Of a stretch of DNA of 64,000 bases, positions 46,310 through 53,998 are shown one piece after another; position 1 is the stretch's first letter, and each line of letters opens with the position of its first letter. The translations under genes were made by a program, and so were the position numbers. The stretch lies in contig KB904821.1 of assembly GCA_000380225.1 (NCBI GenBank), positions 4,714,640 through 4,778,639 on the forward strand, given 5' to 3'. The notes under the pieces were generated by a model. The model saw only the letters and a program-made list of their open reading frames with translations. It was not told where the DNA came from and searched no databases. This DNA is from a filamentous cyanobacterium ESFC-1 (GTDB taxonomy: Bacteria > Cyanobacteriota > Cyanobacteriia > Cyanobacteriales > Spirulinaceae).

Positions 46310-47419
46310 TTAAGTTGCAGCAGAAACTTGATTCGCCAATACAAAGGATTTTACTTCTTCTTCGACTGATTTAATCATCGTGCTGTCATTCCAGCCAATA
46401 TGCTTAACTGTACCATACTCGATATAAGCTTTGGTAAATTTGATCAGGTTTTTAATATTTTCCTCAGAAGCATTATCAATCGCCCCTAAACCTTCTAATT
46501 GCTTTTTGCTTAAGACATTAAAGTTATTATTCAAGCTTGGCTGAAGGCGTAAATATTGATTGTCTTGTTCTGCGCTAAAGCGAATAATTTGCCGAGAAAT
46601 ATATTCATAAATATCCAAAGGCCCGTCCATAAAAACATCAACTAAATGTCCCGCCCATTGTAAAACTCCCCAAGATTTAACATTACCCAAGGGGGTATTT
46701 TGTTCCCCTGTGCCAATCGACAAAAGCGAAATCTCATTGGGAGAATAACCCAAACGAATAGCCTCAGAAATAGCACAAGAAGACGGATTATTAGCCGCAA
46801 TGCCCCCATCAATTGCTGAGACGACGCGCCCCCTACTTTCAAACACATAAGCCGGGAAAAAAGTTGGTGCAGAGGCAGAAGCAACACAGGCTTCCCATAA
46901 TCGTAATTGGGGATATTTTTTGCGCCAATTTTTAAAAATAATTGGCTCGCGAGCATTGGTATCATACGCCGGAATTAAAAGGCGAGAAGTTTCCCCTTCG
47001 ATGTAAGTTTCTTCTAACTCATCATCGCCTAAATAGGCTTGTAAAACGTCGATCAAACCTTTGTTAGAAAACTTAGGAGAAGATGGGCCATATCGAAACA
47101 GCAAATTGAATCTTTGCGGTGAAAGATAACCCAATCTTCCCCAATACGGAAAGATGCGATCGCCATTTTTGACATAAAGCTCTAACAACTCGCTAGGAGT
47201 CATTTTTTTAGCCGCAATTCCCGCCGCCAAAATCGATCCCGTCGAAGTCCCGGCAATCAAATCAAAATACTCATGTAAGAAGATGTGAGGACTTCCTGGC
47301 GCGATCGCTTGCTGTTGGGTATTAATTTCGGTTTCAATATATTCTAGGATCGTCGCGGCAATAATACCCCGAATCCCACCCCCATCTAAACTCAAAATCC
47401 GAAATGGACGCTGCGGCAT
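46310..47419 (-). CDS. Patatin-like phospholipase
   Basis: About 369 aa from the ATG at 47419. It contains the anion-hole loop LSLDGGGIRGI, the nucleophile elbow GTSTG and the catalytic Asp in the AIDGGIAANNP segment, giving the Ser-Asp dyad of patatins. No signal peptide is seen, so it acts on membrane lipids from the cytosol. Similar patatins serve as effectors in CBASS anti-phage systems, but no cyclic-nucleotide synthase gene is adjacent. It is followed after 13 bp by the inositol-phosphatase-like gene. A TTG at 47437 is an alternative start. Confidence 0.92.
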   Translation of the reverse strand: MPQRPFRILSLDGGGIRGIIAATILEYIETEINTQQQAIAPGSPHIFLHEYFDLIAGTSTGSILAAGIAAKKMTPSELLELYVKNGDRIFPYWGRLGYLSPQRFNLLFRYGPSSPKFSNKGLIDVLQAYLGDDELEETYIEGETSRLLIPAYDTNAREPIIFKNWRKKYPQLRLWEACVASASAPTFFPAYVFESRGRVVSAIDGGIAANNPSSCAISEAIRLGYSPNEISLLSIGTGEQNTPLGNVKSWGVLQWAGHLVDVFMDGPLDIYEYISRQIIRFSAEQDNQYLRLQPSLNNNFNVLSKKQLEGLGAIDNASEENIKNLIKFTKAYIEYGTVKHIGWNDSTMIKSVEEEVKSFVLANQVSAAT

Positions 47420-47470
47420 AGTTGTATTTGCTCCCAAACTAATGACACTCTAAATTAAAGCATCGTTTCG

Positions 47471-47560
47471 TCATTTGTCCTTAGTCATTTGTCCTTAGTC
47501 ATTTGTCCTTAGTCATTTGTCCTTAGTCATTTGTCCTTAGTCATTTGTCCTTTGTTGTTA
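47471..47560. repeat. Tandem TCATTTGTCCTTAG array
   Basis: A 14-bp unit made of two heptamers (TCATTTG, TCCTTAG) repeats about six times, upstream of the patatin gene. Confidence 0.93.
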
Positions 47561-47607
47561 GTTATTGGTTGTTCCCCAAATCCCTCAATGGGTCACTGAT
47601 GAGGCGA

Positions 47608-47733
47608 TGACTCTCCAGAAAGTTAAATTCGCTTTTTGACGCTGAAATCCAGATATATTCTAGCGTTGAGCCTTTTCTAGAGTCTGCCCTCTAGGCCAAA
47701 GTTTCTGACCCCCTTTCTGGGGCATTCATCCCC
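47608..47733 (+). repeat. Dispersed ~120-170 bp element, copy B
   Basis: It starts TGACTCTCCAGAAAGTTAAA and ends TTTCTGACCCCCTTTCTGGG, followed by GATTGCC heptamers to 47775. Nearly identical to copy C 177 bp downstream. Confidence 0.88.
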
Positions 47734-47784
47734 ACTCCCCCCCGATTGCCGATTGCCGATTGCCGACTGCCCCTTAATCGCTGT

Positions 47785-47910
47785 TGACTCTCCAGAAAGT
47801 TAAATTCGCTTTTTGACGCTGAAATCCAGATATATTCTAGCGTTGAGCCTTTTTTAGAGTCTGCCCTCTAGGCCAAAGTTTCTGACCCCCTTTCTGGGGC
47901 ATTCATCCCC
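47785..47910 (+). repeat. Dispersed ~120-170 bp element, copy C (tandem duplicate of B)
   Basis: It repeats copy B at a spacing of 177 bp with only a few substitutions, including its GATTGCC heptamers up to about 47949. This shows a recent tandem duplication. Confidence 0.88.
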
Positions 47911-47958
47911 CCTTCCCCCCCGATTGCCGATTGCCGATTGCCGACTGCCCCTTAATCG

Positions 47959-48675
47959 CTATTGACTGTTAATCGCCCAATCCACTTGGCGAAAAATCCC
48001 CCGCAACATCGCCACTTCTTCAGGAGTCAGATTCGCACGTTTGTAGAGACTGCGAAACTTCTGCATTCTCGCAGTAGCGGTGTGGGGGTAGAGATAGCCA
48101 ATTTGGAGTAAGGTGGCTTCGAGTTGATCGAAATAGCCTTCGAGTTGGTCGAGGGAAGCGAGGGTATCCTTGGGTTGGGCTTCGGTGTAGTGGGATTGCT
48201 GTTGCAATTGATAAAGCTCATAAACACAGACTGCTACCGCCTGGGCTAAGTTCAACGAGGAGTACTCAGGATTGGCAGGAATGCCGAGGAAACGCTGGGC
48301 ATAGTTCAATTCTTCATTACTCAGTCCCCGGTCTTCTGGCCCGAAAATTAGGGCGCTGGTGCAATCTTGGGCGAGTAGCCAAGGTAAGGCGGTTTTGGGG
48401 GGTTGTAGGGGAGTGGGGAGGTTGCGATCGCGATTTGTGGTCGCAATGGCTCGTTGTACGCCCACCAAAGCGGCGGGAATGCTCTCGACGCAAACGGCCT
48501 TATCGAGTACGTCTCGCCCGTGTACTGCCATTTGTCGGGCTTCTGGAGAGTCGCGATCGCAATGAGGATTGACTAAAATTAACTCGTCTAACCCCATATT
48601 TTTCATGATCCGGGCGACAGACCCCACATTCAACGCCCCGGCGGGTTCAACTAAAATAATTTTGATATTGGTCAT
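47959..48675 (-). CDS. trmJ: TrmJ-type tRNA/rRNA 2'-O-methyltransferase (SPOUT family)
   Basis: About 238 aa from the ATG at 48675. It has the SpoU/TrmJ signatures: ILVEPAGALNVGSVARIMKN, ALIFGPEDRGLSN and SSLNLAQAVAVCVYEL with the trefoil-knot SAM pocket. TrmJ methylates the ribose at position 32 of tRNAs. An upstream in-frame extension of 28 codons is translated from heptamers and is unlikely to be real. The chosen ATG itself sits in an AATGACC heptamer. Confidence 0.85.
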   Translation of the reverse strand: MTNIKIILVEPAGALNVGSVARIMKNMGLDELILVNPHCDRDSPEARQMAVHGRDVLDKAVCVESIPAALVGVQRAIATTNRDRNLPTPLQPPKTALPWLLAQDCTSALIFGPEDRGLSNEELNYAQRFLGIPANPEYSSLNLAQAVAVCVYELYQLQQQSHYTEAQPKDTLASLDQLEGYFDQLEATLLQIGYLYPHTATARMQKFRSLYKRANLTPEEVAMLRGIFRQVDWAINSQ

Positions 48676-48735
48676 TGGTTTTTTGTCCTTGGTCATTCGT
48701 CTTTTGTCCTTTGTACTTAAACTAATGACGTAATA
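48662..48735. repeat. Heptamer run overlapping the trmJ start
   Basis: Units of the TCATTGG/TCCTTTG type run through the trmJ start region. The gap up to 49015 also contains the second two-hairpin element (48794-48852) and another heptamer run (48983-49014). Confidence 0.8.
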
Positions 48736-48793
48736 ACCAATGACCAAGAACTCTCTCATACTAAATCCGATACGCCAAAACCAACTCCTAATC

Positions 48794-48852
48794 TAGTCTG
48801 CGAAGGCAGACTTTGCCATATTAGCCCCGGATTTCAATCCGTGGGCGGGTTA
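48794..48852. repeat. Two-hairpin dispersed element, copy 2
   Basis: First stem AGTCTGC-GAAG-GCAGACT, second CGGATT-TC-AATCCG, then GTGGGCGGG. Compared with 30640-30700 the first stem has changed a C-G pair to T-A on both sides. Confidence 0.8.
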
Positions 48853-49015
48853 GCTGAATAAAGGGGGTGTCGAAACCGGATTTGGTATCATCCCCATTAA
48901 TCGAGGAATGGGAATGAGTTGACACCCTAGAGATTACGACGGTTTGACCATCGCTCACCAGAATTTAACCTTGACGAAATACCAATGACTAATGACTAAT
49001 GACAAAAGACAAAGA

Positions 49016-49768
49016 TTAACCAAATCGATAACCAAAACCCCGTACTGTAACAATATAATTAGGTTTACTAGGGTCTTCTTCTAATTTCTCTCGGAGCCAG
49101 CGAATATGAACATCAACCGTCTTGGTATCTCCGAGGAAATCTGCCCCCCACACTTGGTCAATGAGGTGTTCGCGAGACCAGACGCGACGGGGATAACTCA
49201 TAAATAATTCCAACAAGCGAAATTCTTTCGGAGACAAATTGGCTTCTTCTCCCCGCACCAAAACGCGACATTCTTCCCGCGACAAAACAAGATCGCGAAA
49301 CTGTAAAACTTGATTGTGGGGAACAGTCGTAAATCGTTGACGACGCAATAAAGCACGACAACGAGCGACTAATTCTTGCATACTGAAGGGTTTTGTTAAA
49401 TAATCATCTGCTCCCACTTCTAATCCTAAAACGCGATCGGTTTCGCTGGCTTTTGCACTCAAAATTAAGATCGGAACAGTGTTTCCTTGGTAACGCAACA
49501 ATCGGCAAATGTCTAGGCCATTTACTTGGGGTAACATTAAATCTAAAACGACCAAATCTACAATCGGATCGGTAGTTGTGGAATCGGGGGTTTGCAATAA
49601 GCTTAAAGCCGCCCGTCCGTTTGTTGCAGTGACGACCTCATAGCCCTGTTCTTTGAGCGCTAAGACGACCATATCCCGGATCAAATCTTCGTCTTCAACA
49701 ACGAGAATGCGCGTTGTATAGCCTAAATCATCAGAGTTGGGACTCTGGGAAATGTCGAGGGATAACAT
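49016..49768 (-). CDS. OmpR/PhoB-family response regulator
   Basis: The 250-aa regulator has a receiver (about 18-140) with phospho-Asp76 in VVLDLMLP and Lys in YLTKPFS, and a winged-helix DNA-binding domain (about 150-250) ending VRGFGYRFG. The sequence LDICRLLRYQGNTVPILILS recalls cyanobacterial SphR/NblR-type regulators, but I cannot decide between them. No kinase is adjacent. It is divergent from the creatininase gene, with 61 bp between starts, so the two may share a control region. Confidence 0.92.
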   Translation of the reverse strand: MLSLDISQSPNSDDLGYTTRILVVEDEDLIRDMVVLALKEQGYEVVTATNGRAALSLLQTPDSTTTDPIVDLVVLDLMLPQVNGLDICRLLRYQGNTVPILILSAKASETDRVLGLEVGADDYLTKPFSMQELVARCRALLRRQRFTTVPHNQVLQFRDLVLSREECRVLVRGEEANLSPKEFRLLELFMSYPRRVWSREHLIDQVWGADFLGDTKTVDVHIRWLREKLEEDPSKPNYIVTVRGFGYRFG

Positions 49769-49829
49769 AAAACAACAAGGATAAAGGTTTAAGATTGTTG
49801 ATTGATATACAAAATCACTTTACCTCATT

Positions 49830-50576
49830 ATGTTGCTACATCTATGTACTTGGCCAGAAGTTGAATCTTACCTCGAAAAATCTTCAGGAATTATCCTACC
49901 GATTGGGTCAACCGAACAACACGGGCCTACGGGGTTAATTGGGACCGATGCGATTTGTGCCGAGGCGATCGCGAAAGGAGTGGGAGTTGCCACCCAAGCC
50001 ATTGTCGGCCCGACGATCAATGTCGGTATGGCTCTACATCATACCGCTTTTCCGGGGTCGATCAGTCTGCGTCCGAGTACGATGATTCAGGTCATCCAAG
50101 ACTATGTTACTGGTCTCAGTAAACACGGCTTTACGCGCTTTTATTTTATTAACGGTCACGGGGGCAACATCTCGACTTTAAAAGCGGCTTTTTCTGAAAC
50201 TTATTATCAGCTTGCTCAAATTAATGCTCCTCATGCTGATAAAATTCGCTGTCGCGTGGGTAATTGGTTTATGTGCGGTTCGGTTTATAAAAAAGCCAAG
50301 GAGTTGTATGGAAATAAAGAGGGGTCTCATGCGACTCCGAGTGAAGTTGCTGTGACGCAGTATGTCTATCCCGAAGCCATTAAAACTGCCCCATTAGATG
50401 ATAATGTTGCTTCGGGTTATCCGATTTATGGGGCTGCCGATTTTCGCGAACATTACCCCGATGGTCGTATGGGATCGCATCCCGATTTAGCGACTCCCGA
50501 ACACGGTAAGCAGTTGTATGAATTGGCGGTGAAAGATTTAAGTAATCGTTATCTAGAGTTTTTAAATCAGGACTAA
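49830..50576 (+). CDS. Creatininase family protein
   Basis: The 248-aa protein has the creatininase-superfamily metal-binding blocks: PIGSTEQHGPTGLIGTD, HHTAFPGSISLRP, FINGHGGNISTL and the EGSHATPSE Glu/His ligands. Members are zinc-dependent amidohydrolases acting on creatinine, formamides or riboflavin and mycofactocin precursors, so the substrate here is open. It is 5 bp upstream of a secreted hypothetical gene on the same strand, suggesting co-transcription. Confidence 0.92.
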   Translation: MLLHLCTWPEVESYLEKSSGIILPIGSTEQHGPTGLIGTDAICAEAIAKGVGVATQAIVGPTINVGMALHHTAFPGSISLRPSTMIQVIQDYVTGLSKHGFTRFYFINGHGGNISTLKAAFSETYYQLAQINAPHADKIRCRVGNWFMCGSVYKKAKELYGNKEGSHATPSEVAVTQYVYPEAIKTAPLDDNVASGYPIYGAADFREHYPDGRMGSHPDLATPEHGKQLYELAVKDLSNRYLEFLNQD

Positions 50577-50581
50577 AAAAG

Positions 50582-50926
50582 ATGAAACGTTCGCGATCGC
50601 CCCTGGCATTCTTGCTTTTAACTTTTGCTCTCAGTCTAGCAATAATCCTAGGGTTTAAACTGAATGCCAATGCAGCCCTACAAAGCTGTCAAATGAAAGG
50701 ATTTCGCCTTTATGGAAAAGTCCAGATCGTGGACGTTTTTCCTGATATCAAAATTCAAGCGGTCAACTCATCCCCCGACCTCCGGGTTAAGGTTGTAGAC
50801 GACAATCCCAATGAATGCGGAGAGTGGAAAATCGTCCAAGCTTTTCCCAACTACAAAGTCAAATTTGTCGAAGCTTTCCCCGACCTCAAAATCCAATTCG
50901 TCAATAATTCCCCTGGACTCCCTTAA
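50582..50926 (+). CDS. Secreted protein with internal beta repeats
   Basis: The 114-aa protein has a basic N-terminus and signal peptide (1-31, ending NANAA). The mature part contains repeated units of the VDVFPDIKIQAVNSSPD / VEAFPDLKIQFVNNSPG type, which alternate beta strands. Two cysteines (Cys36 and Cys79) may form a disulfide. It follows the creatininase gene by 5 bp. Function unknown; an exported beta-rich protein is all that can be supported. Confidence 0.78.
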   Translation: MKRSRSPLAFLLLTFALSLAIILGFKLNANAALQSCQMKGFRLYGKVQIVDVFPDIKIQAVNSSPDLRVKVVDDNPNECGEWKIVQAFPNYKVKFVEAFPDLKIQFVNNSPGLP

Positions 50927-50928
50927 AC

Positions 50929-50959
50929 GTTTGTAGTCCGCCCTTTAGGACTTACAAAC
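50929..50959. terminator. GTTTGTAGTCC hairpin
   Basis: GTTTGTAGTCC pairs with GGACTTACAAAC (one bulge). It lies after the secreted protein gene and directly before the ATG of the next gene, where it may terminate or mask the start. A related hairpin is at 60364-60392. Confidence 0.6.
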
Positions 50960-50960
50960 C

Positions 50961-51748
50961 ATGAAAACCGACAGCATTTTTACCGCCTCTTTCAACGCTA
51001 TCCCCGCAGCTTTTTTGAACTGCTCAATCGCCCTCCTAACGAAGCCAACGCCTATCGATTTACTTCGGTTGAAGTTAAACAACTTGCTTTTCGTTTAGAT
51101 GGGTTATTTCTCCCTACTACTAATGATTCCCTTCGACCTTTCTACCTGGTCGAAGTGCAGTTTCAAGTAGACGAGGAATTATATTATCGCCTTTTCTCTG
51201 AGTTATTTTTGTATTTGCGGCAATACCAACCCCCTCATCCTTGGCGAGTTGTTATAATTTATCCTAGCCGCAATATTGAAAGAGAACAGTCATTTCAATT
51301 TCAAGAAATTCTCGATTGTCACCGTGTCACGCGCATCTATATTGACGAAATACCAGCCGATGAAAATACCCTCGGAATTAAGATTATTCAGTTGATTCTT
51401 GAATCTGAAGAAAACGCTATTGCTTCAGCCCAACGCTTAATCAACCAAGCCCAAGAAACTCTAGCCCCCACTTCCCTGCAACGGGATATCATTGACTTAA
51501 TCCAGACTATTGTTATCTACAAGCTATCCCAATACAGTCGCGAGGAGATTGCCCAAATGTTAGGACTTAACGACATTAAACAAACTCGATTTTATCAAGA
51601 AACCTATCAAGAAGGCCAATTAGAAGAAAGACGGAGAATTATTCAACAGTTAGCTAATAATGGTAATACTCCTGACGCGATCGCGCAAATGTTAGATTTT
51701 TCAGTTGAGGAAGTCACTCAAATTTTACAGTCTTCTGATGAGAATTGA
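50961..51748 (+). pseudogene. DUF2887/Rpn-type PD-(D/E)XK nuclease gene with a one-base frameshift
   Basis: The ATG at 50961 starts MKTDSIF, the usual DUF2887 N-terminus. The following frame is wrong. From 50981 another frame gives YRLFQRYPRSFFELLNRPPN and then the remaining family sequence to the stop at 51748, including LDGLFLP and FYLVEVQFQVDEELYYRLF with the nuclease Glu-x-Gln. One T is missing from the T-run at 50977-50981. Only the ORF from 51155 is free of the frameshift. It may be a recent pseudogene, a phase-variable tract or a sequencing error. The C-terminus has two short helices typical of the family. Confidence 0.82.
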
Positions 51749-51798
51749 TTTTTAATATAATATATAGTGTTTTTATGTCGAAAATAAATTTTAAAACT

Positions 51799-51826
51799 CG
51801 TTCCCAGGTGTAACCTAGAAACGAGA
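51799..51826. repeat. CGTTCCCAGGT hairpin repeat
   Basis: Close copy of 37715-37746, with GTGTAACCTAG in the loop side and GAAACGAG closing the stem. Confidence 0.65.
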
Positions 51827-51872
51827 TTCGAGAGTTTATATTTTATTTGTAAATACTATCTAGGGTGAAATT

Positions 51873-51903
51873 AAAACCCCGGTTTGATTAAAAACCAGGG
51901 TTA
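51873..51903. terminator. AAAACCCCGGTTT hairpin, terminator of the ferritin-like gene
   Basis: AACCCCGGTTT pairs with AAACCAGGGTT, one C-A mismatch, downstream of the minus-strand ferritin-like gene. Short class of the AGAACCCC family; the same mismatch occurs at 14021-14053. Confidence 0.6.
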
Positions 51904-51924
51904 TGTAATTAAAACAAAATAAAC

Positions 51925-52359
51925 TTAAGCAAAATCGCGTAACATCTTTTTAATTTCGATGTTGTGGAGTTCTTCTTGGCCAATCATTCCCCTAGCAAAC
52001 TCCTCTAAATAAACACTGGCATCTTCAACCACATCAAGCAAGTCTTTGTATAAATCTAACGCTTTCTTTTCGTGATTTAAGCTTTCTTGCAGTATGGTGT
52101 TGACGTTATGTTCGTTGCTTTCTTCTAGGGGGGCAATTTTCAAGCTGGGATGTCCTTCAAGTCCGGTCAAAATTTCGCCGACTTGTTGAGCGTGTAGTAA
52201 GGATTCGTTGGCTTGGGCTTGGAAAAACTGAACAATGGGAATACGATTCGGCCCGGTAATCATAAGAGAATAGTGAGTGTAGCGCACGACTCCTGCTAAC
52301 TCAAATTCCATAATTTCATTAAGCAGCTTAACCGCTTTTTCACGTTTGAGTTCTTTCAT
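51925..52359 (-). CDS. Ferritin-like / bacterioferritin-type protein
   Basis: The 144-aa four-helix protein has ferritin-like di-iron residues: the Glu in MEFELAGVVRYTHYS, ESLLHAQQ with Glu and His, the Glu/His pair in LNHEKKALDLY, and QEELHNIE. It is shorter than typical bacterioferritin (about 155 aa) and lacks an obvious heme-binding Met. It may store iron or detoxify peroxide in the cytosol. It is transcribed alone, divergent from the Ni/Co cluster. Confidence 0.85.
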   Translation of the reverse strand: MKELKREKAVKLLNEIMEFELAGVVRYTHYSLMITGPNRIPIVQFFQAQANESLLHAQQVGEILTGLEGHPSLKIAPLEESNEHNVNTILQESLNHEKKALDLYKDLLDVVEDASVYLEEFARGMIGQEELHNIEIKKMLRDFA

Positions 52360-52489
52360 ACAATTTCTTTATATCGAACAGAATACAGTTATTATATAAC
52401 ACTATTTTTCGACTTTTTCGCCAATCCCCGGCTGAAATCTTGGGAAATTATAAAATATTTCAATTTATGCCCCCTAGGAGGATTGAAAA

Positions 52490-52513
52490 ATGAAGTTGAG
52501 ATCGCAACACTGA
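52490..52513 (+). other. Seven-codon ORF with a strong ribosome-binding site upstream of the Ni/Co cluster
   Basis: A Shine-Dalgarno-like TAGGAGG precedes the ATG of MKLRSQH-stop by 7 bp. This ORF is 41 bp before the lipoprotein gene. It could be a leader peptide, or the motif may be chance. No riboswitch fold (cobalamin or NiCo) is apparent in the 195-bp leader. Confidence 0.3.
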
Positions 52514-52554
52514 GATGTAGTTGTTAATATTCTTAACTTTTTCAGTCTCATATC

Positions 52555-53424
52555 ATGATTAAATTTATGGAGAAATCCTTACTTGGACTTGTCGGTACAG
52601 TATTCCTCGGATCGGGGATACTACTGGGTTGTGGTGGCGCATCAGAAACTACAGAAACCCTCGAAACCACCGAACCCGATACCGAAATGGCTGAAACCAC
52701 AGAAGACTCAGCCAGCAGTCAACTGGAGTTGGTGGCCAATGGTGAGGATTTTGTCCGTCAGGGTTTCGTGACAAAAGATGGTTGGCAGATTGACTTCGAC
52801 CATGTTTATGTCACGTTAGCGGATGTCAAAGCTTATCAAACTGACCCTCCCTTTGACCCAGAAGCCGGAAAAGAACTCGAAGCCAAAGAAACGGTAACGC
52901 TGCTAGAGGCGCAAGAAACCGTCGATCTGGCCCAGGGAGACGAAAACGCCGATTTAATCTCTGTGGCGGAAGCGAGTGCCACTGAAGGGGCTTATAACGC
53001 GATTTCCTGGAACGTGGTACAAGCCGAAAGTGGCCCGGCAGAAGGTCACGCGATCGCGCTACTGGGAACAGCCAGCAAAGGCGATCGCACCATCGATTTT
53101 AACCTCCAAATCGACCGGGAACTCTCCTACACTTGCGGCGAATTTGTGGGCGATACCCGCAAAGGCATTGTCGAAGCCGACAGCCCCGCAGAAGTAGAAA
53201 CCACCTTCCACTTTGACCACATTTTCGGGGATGGAGAAGCCCCCGCAGACGACGAAATTAATACCGGGGCCATTGGCTTCGATCCCCTTGCGGCCTTAGC
53301 CACAGACGGCGAGTTAAACGTTGACTATGCCACCCTCGAAAGCGAACTTGATGCCGAAACCTACGAAACCCTCGAAACCGCGATCGCGAGTTTGGGTCAC
53401 GTTGGGGAAGGCCATTGCGAATAA
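52555..53424 (+). CDS. Lipoprotein of the Ni/Co uptake cluster
   Basis: The 289-aa protein has a lipobox LLGC (Cys26 or so) after a signal sequence and a Thr/Glu-rich spacer, so it is a lipid-anchored periplasmic protein. The rest is acidic with scattered His and Cys (TFHFDHIFGDGE, LGHVGEGHCE), consistent with metal binding. It is the first gene of a three-gene row with a NikL-like protein and CbiM (35 and 10 bp spacing). A role as metal-binding accessory protein is inference from position and residues. Confidence 0.75.
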   Translation: MIKFMEKSLLGLVGTVFLGSGILLGCGGASETTETLETTEPDTEMAETTEDSASSQLELVANGEDFVRQGFVTKDGWQIDFDHVYVTLADVKAYQTDPPFDPEAGKELEAKETVTLLEAQETVDLAQGDENADLISVAEASATEGAYNAISWNVVQAESGPAEGHAIALLGTASKGDRTIDFNLQIDRELSYTCGEFVGDTRKGIVEADSPAEVETTFHFDHIFGDGEAPADDEINTGAIGFDPLAALATDGELNVDYATLESELDAETYETLETAIASLGHVGEGHCE

Positions 53425-53458
53425 AATCTGACCATTTGTATTGTAATTGCCCAGAAGC

Positions 53459-53989
53459 ATGAAAATCCAACCCCTTTCTTTCTTATTGTTTTGTACGGTT
53501 TTGGGCATATCTCCCAAAGTTTGGGCCCACGGGGCCAATATTTCCTACCAACAAACCCAAGCCATCGAAATTCAAGCCCAATACGACGGCGGAACCCCGA
53601 TGGACAATGCCCAAGTCACCGTCTACGCCCCCGATGACCCCGCGAACCCTTGGTTAAAAGGAATGACCGACGCAGAAGGCAAATTTACCTTTAGCCCCGA
53701 TCCGACTGTAACCGGAAACTGGGATGTGAAAGTGCGTCAAGCGGGTCACGGGGATTTAGTGAGCATTCCCATCGCAGGGAATGCCAATGGCGATGGCGGC
53801 GGTGGTGAAAATAACACCGTACAAATTGCCACTGCCCCCACATCCATGAATAGCGGTTACACTCCCTTACAAAAAGCAGTTATGGCCGCCGTGGGGGTTT
53901 GGGGATGCGTGGGAACTGCTTTATTTTTTGCCCGACGTAAATCCTCCCCTACCCCTGCTGTTCATTCTGAGTCCCGTGTAGAAGGTTAG
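53459..53989 (+). CDS. Periplasmic domain protein, NikL-like component of Ni/Co transporter
   Basis: The 180-aa protein has a signal peptide (ending PKVWAHG), a His right at the mature N-terminus, an Ig-like/carboxypeptidase-regulatory domain (about 30-105), a Gly/Asn-rich linker and a C-terminal membrane helix (about 142-163, VMAAVGVWGCVGTALFF) followed by basic residues. This layout matches the NikL/NikK-type accessory proteins of nickel ECF transporters. It precedes cbiM by 9 bp. Confidence 0.78.
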   Translation: MKIQPLSFLLFCTVLGISPKVWAHGANISYQQTQAIEIQAQYDGGTPMDNAQVTVYAPDDPANPWLKGMTDAEGKFTFSPDPTVTGNWDVKVRQAGHGDLVSIPIAGNANGDGGGGENNTVQIATAPTSMNSGYTPLQKAVMAAVGVWGCVGTALFFARRKSSPTPAVHSESRVEG

Positions 53990-53998
53990 TTCGAGATA

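Noticed and set aside
46310-47419. CBASS defence system around the patatin
   Set aside because: No cyclic-nucleotide synthase, ubiquitin-like or peptidase accessory gene is adjacent.
47471-47560. Regular direct repeats considered as a CRISPR array
   Set aside because: Units are 7 or 14 bp without unique spacers, and no cas gene is in the window.
52360-52554. Cobalamin or NiCo riboswitch upstream of the Ni/Co cluster
   Set aside because: I could not find the conserved blocks of either riboswitch; only a short ORF with a Shine-Dalgarno is visible. A covariance search would settle it.
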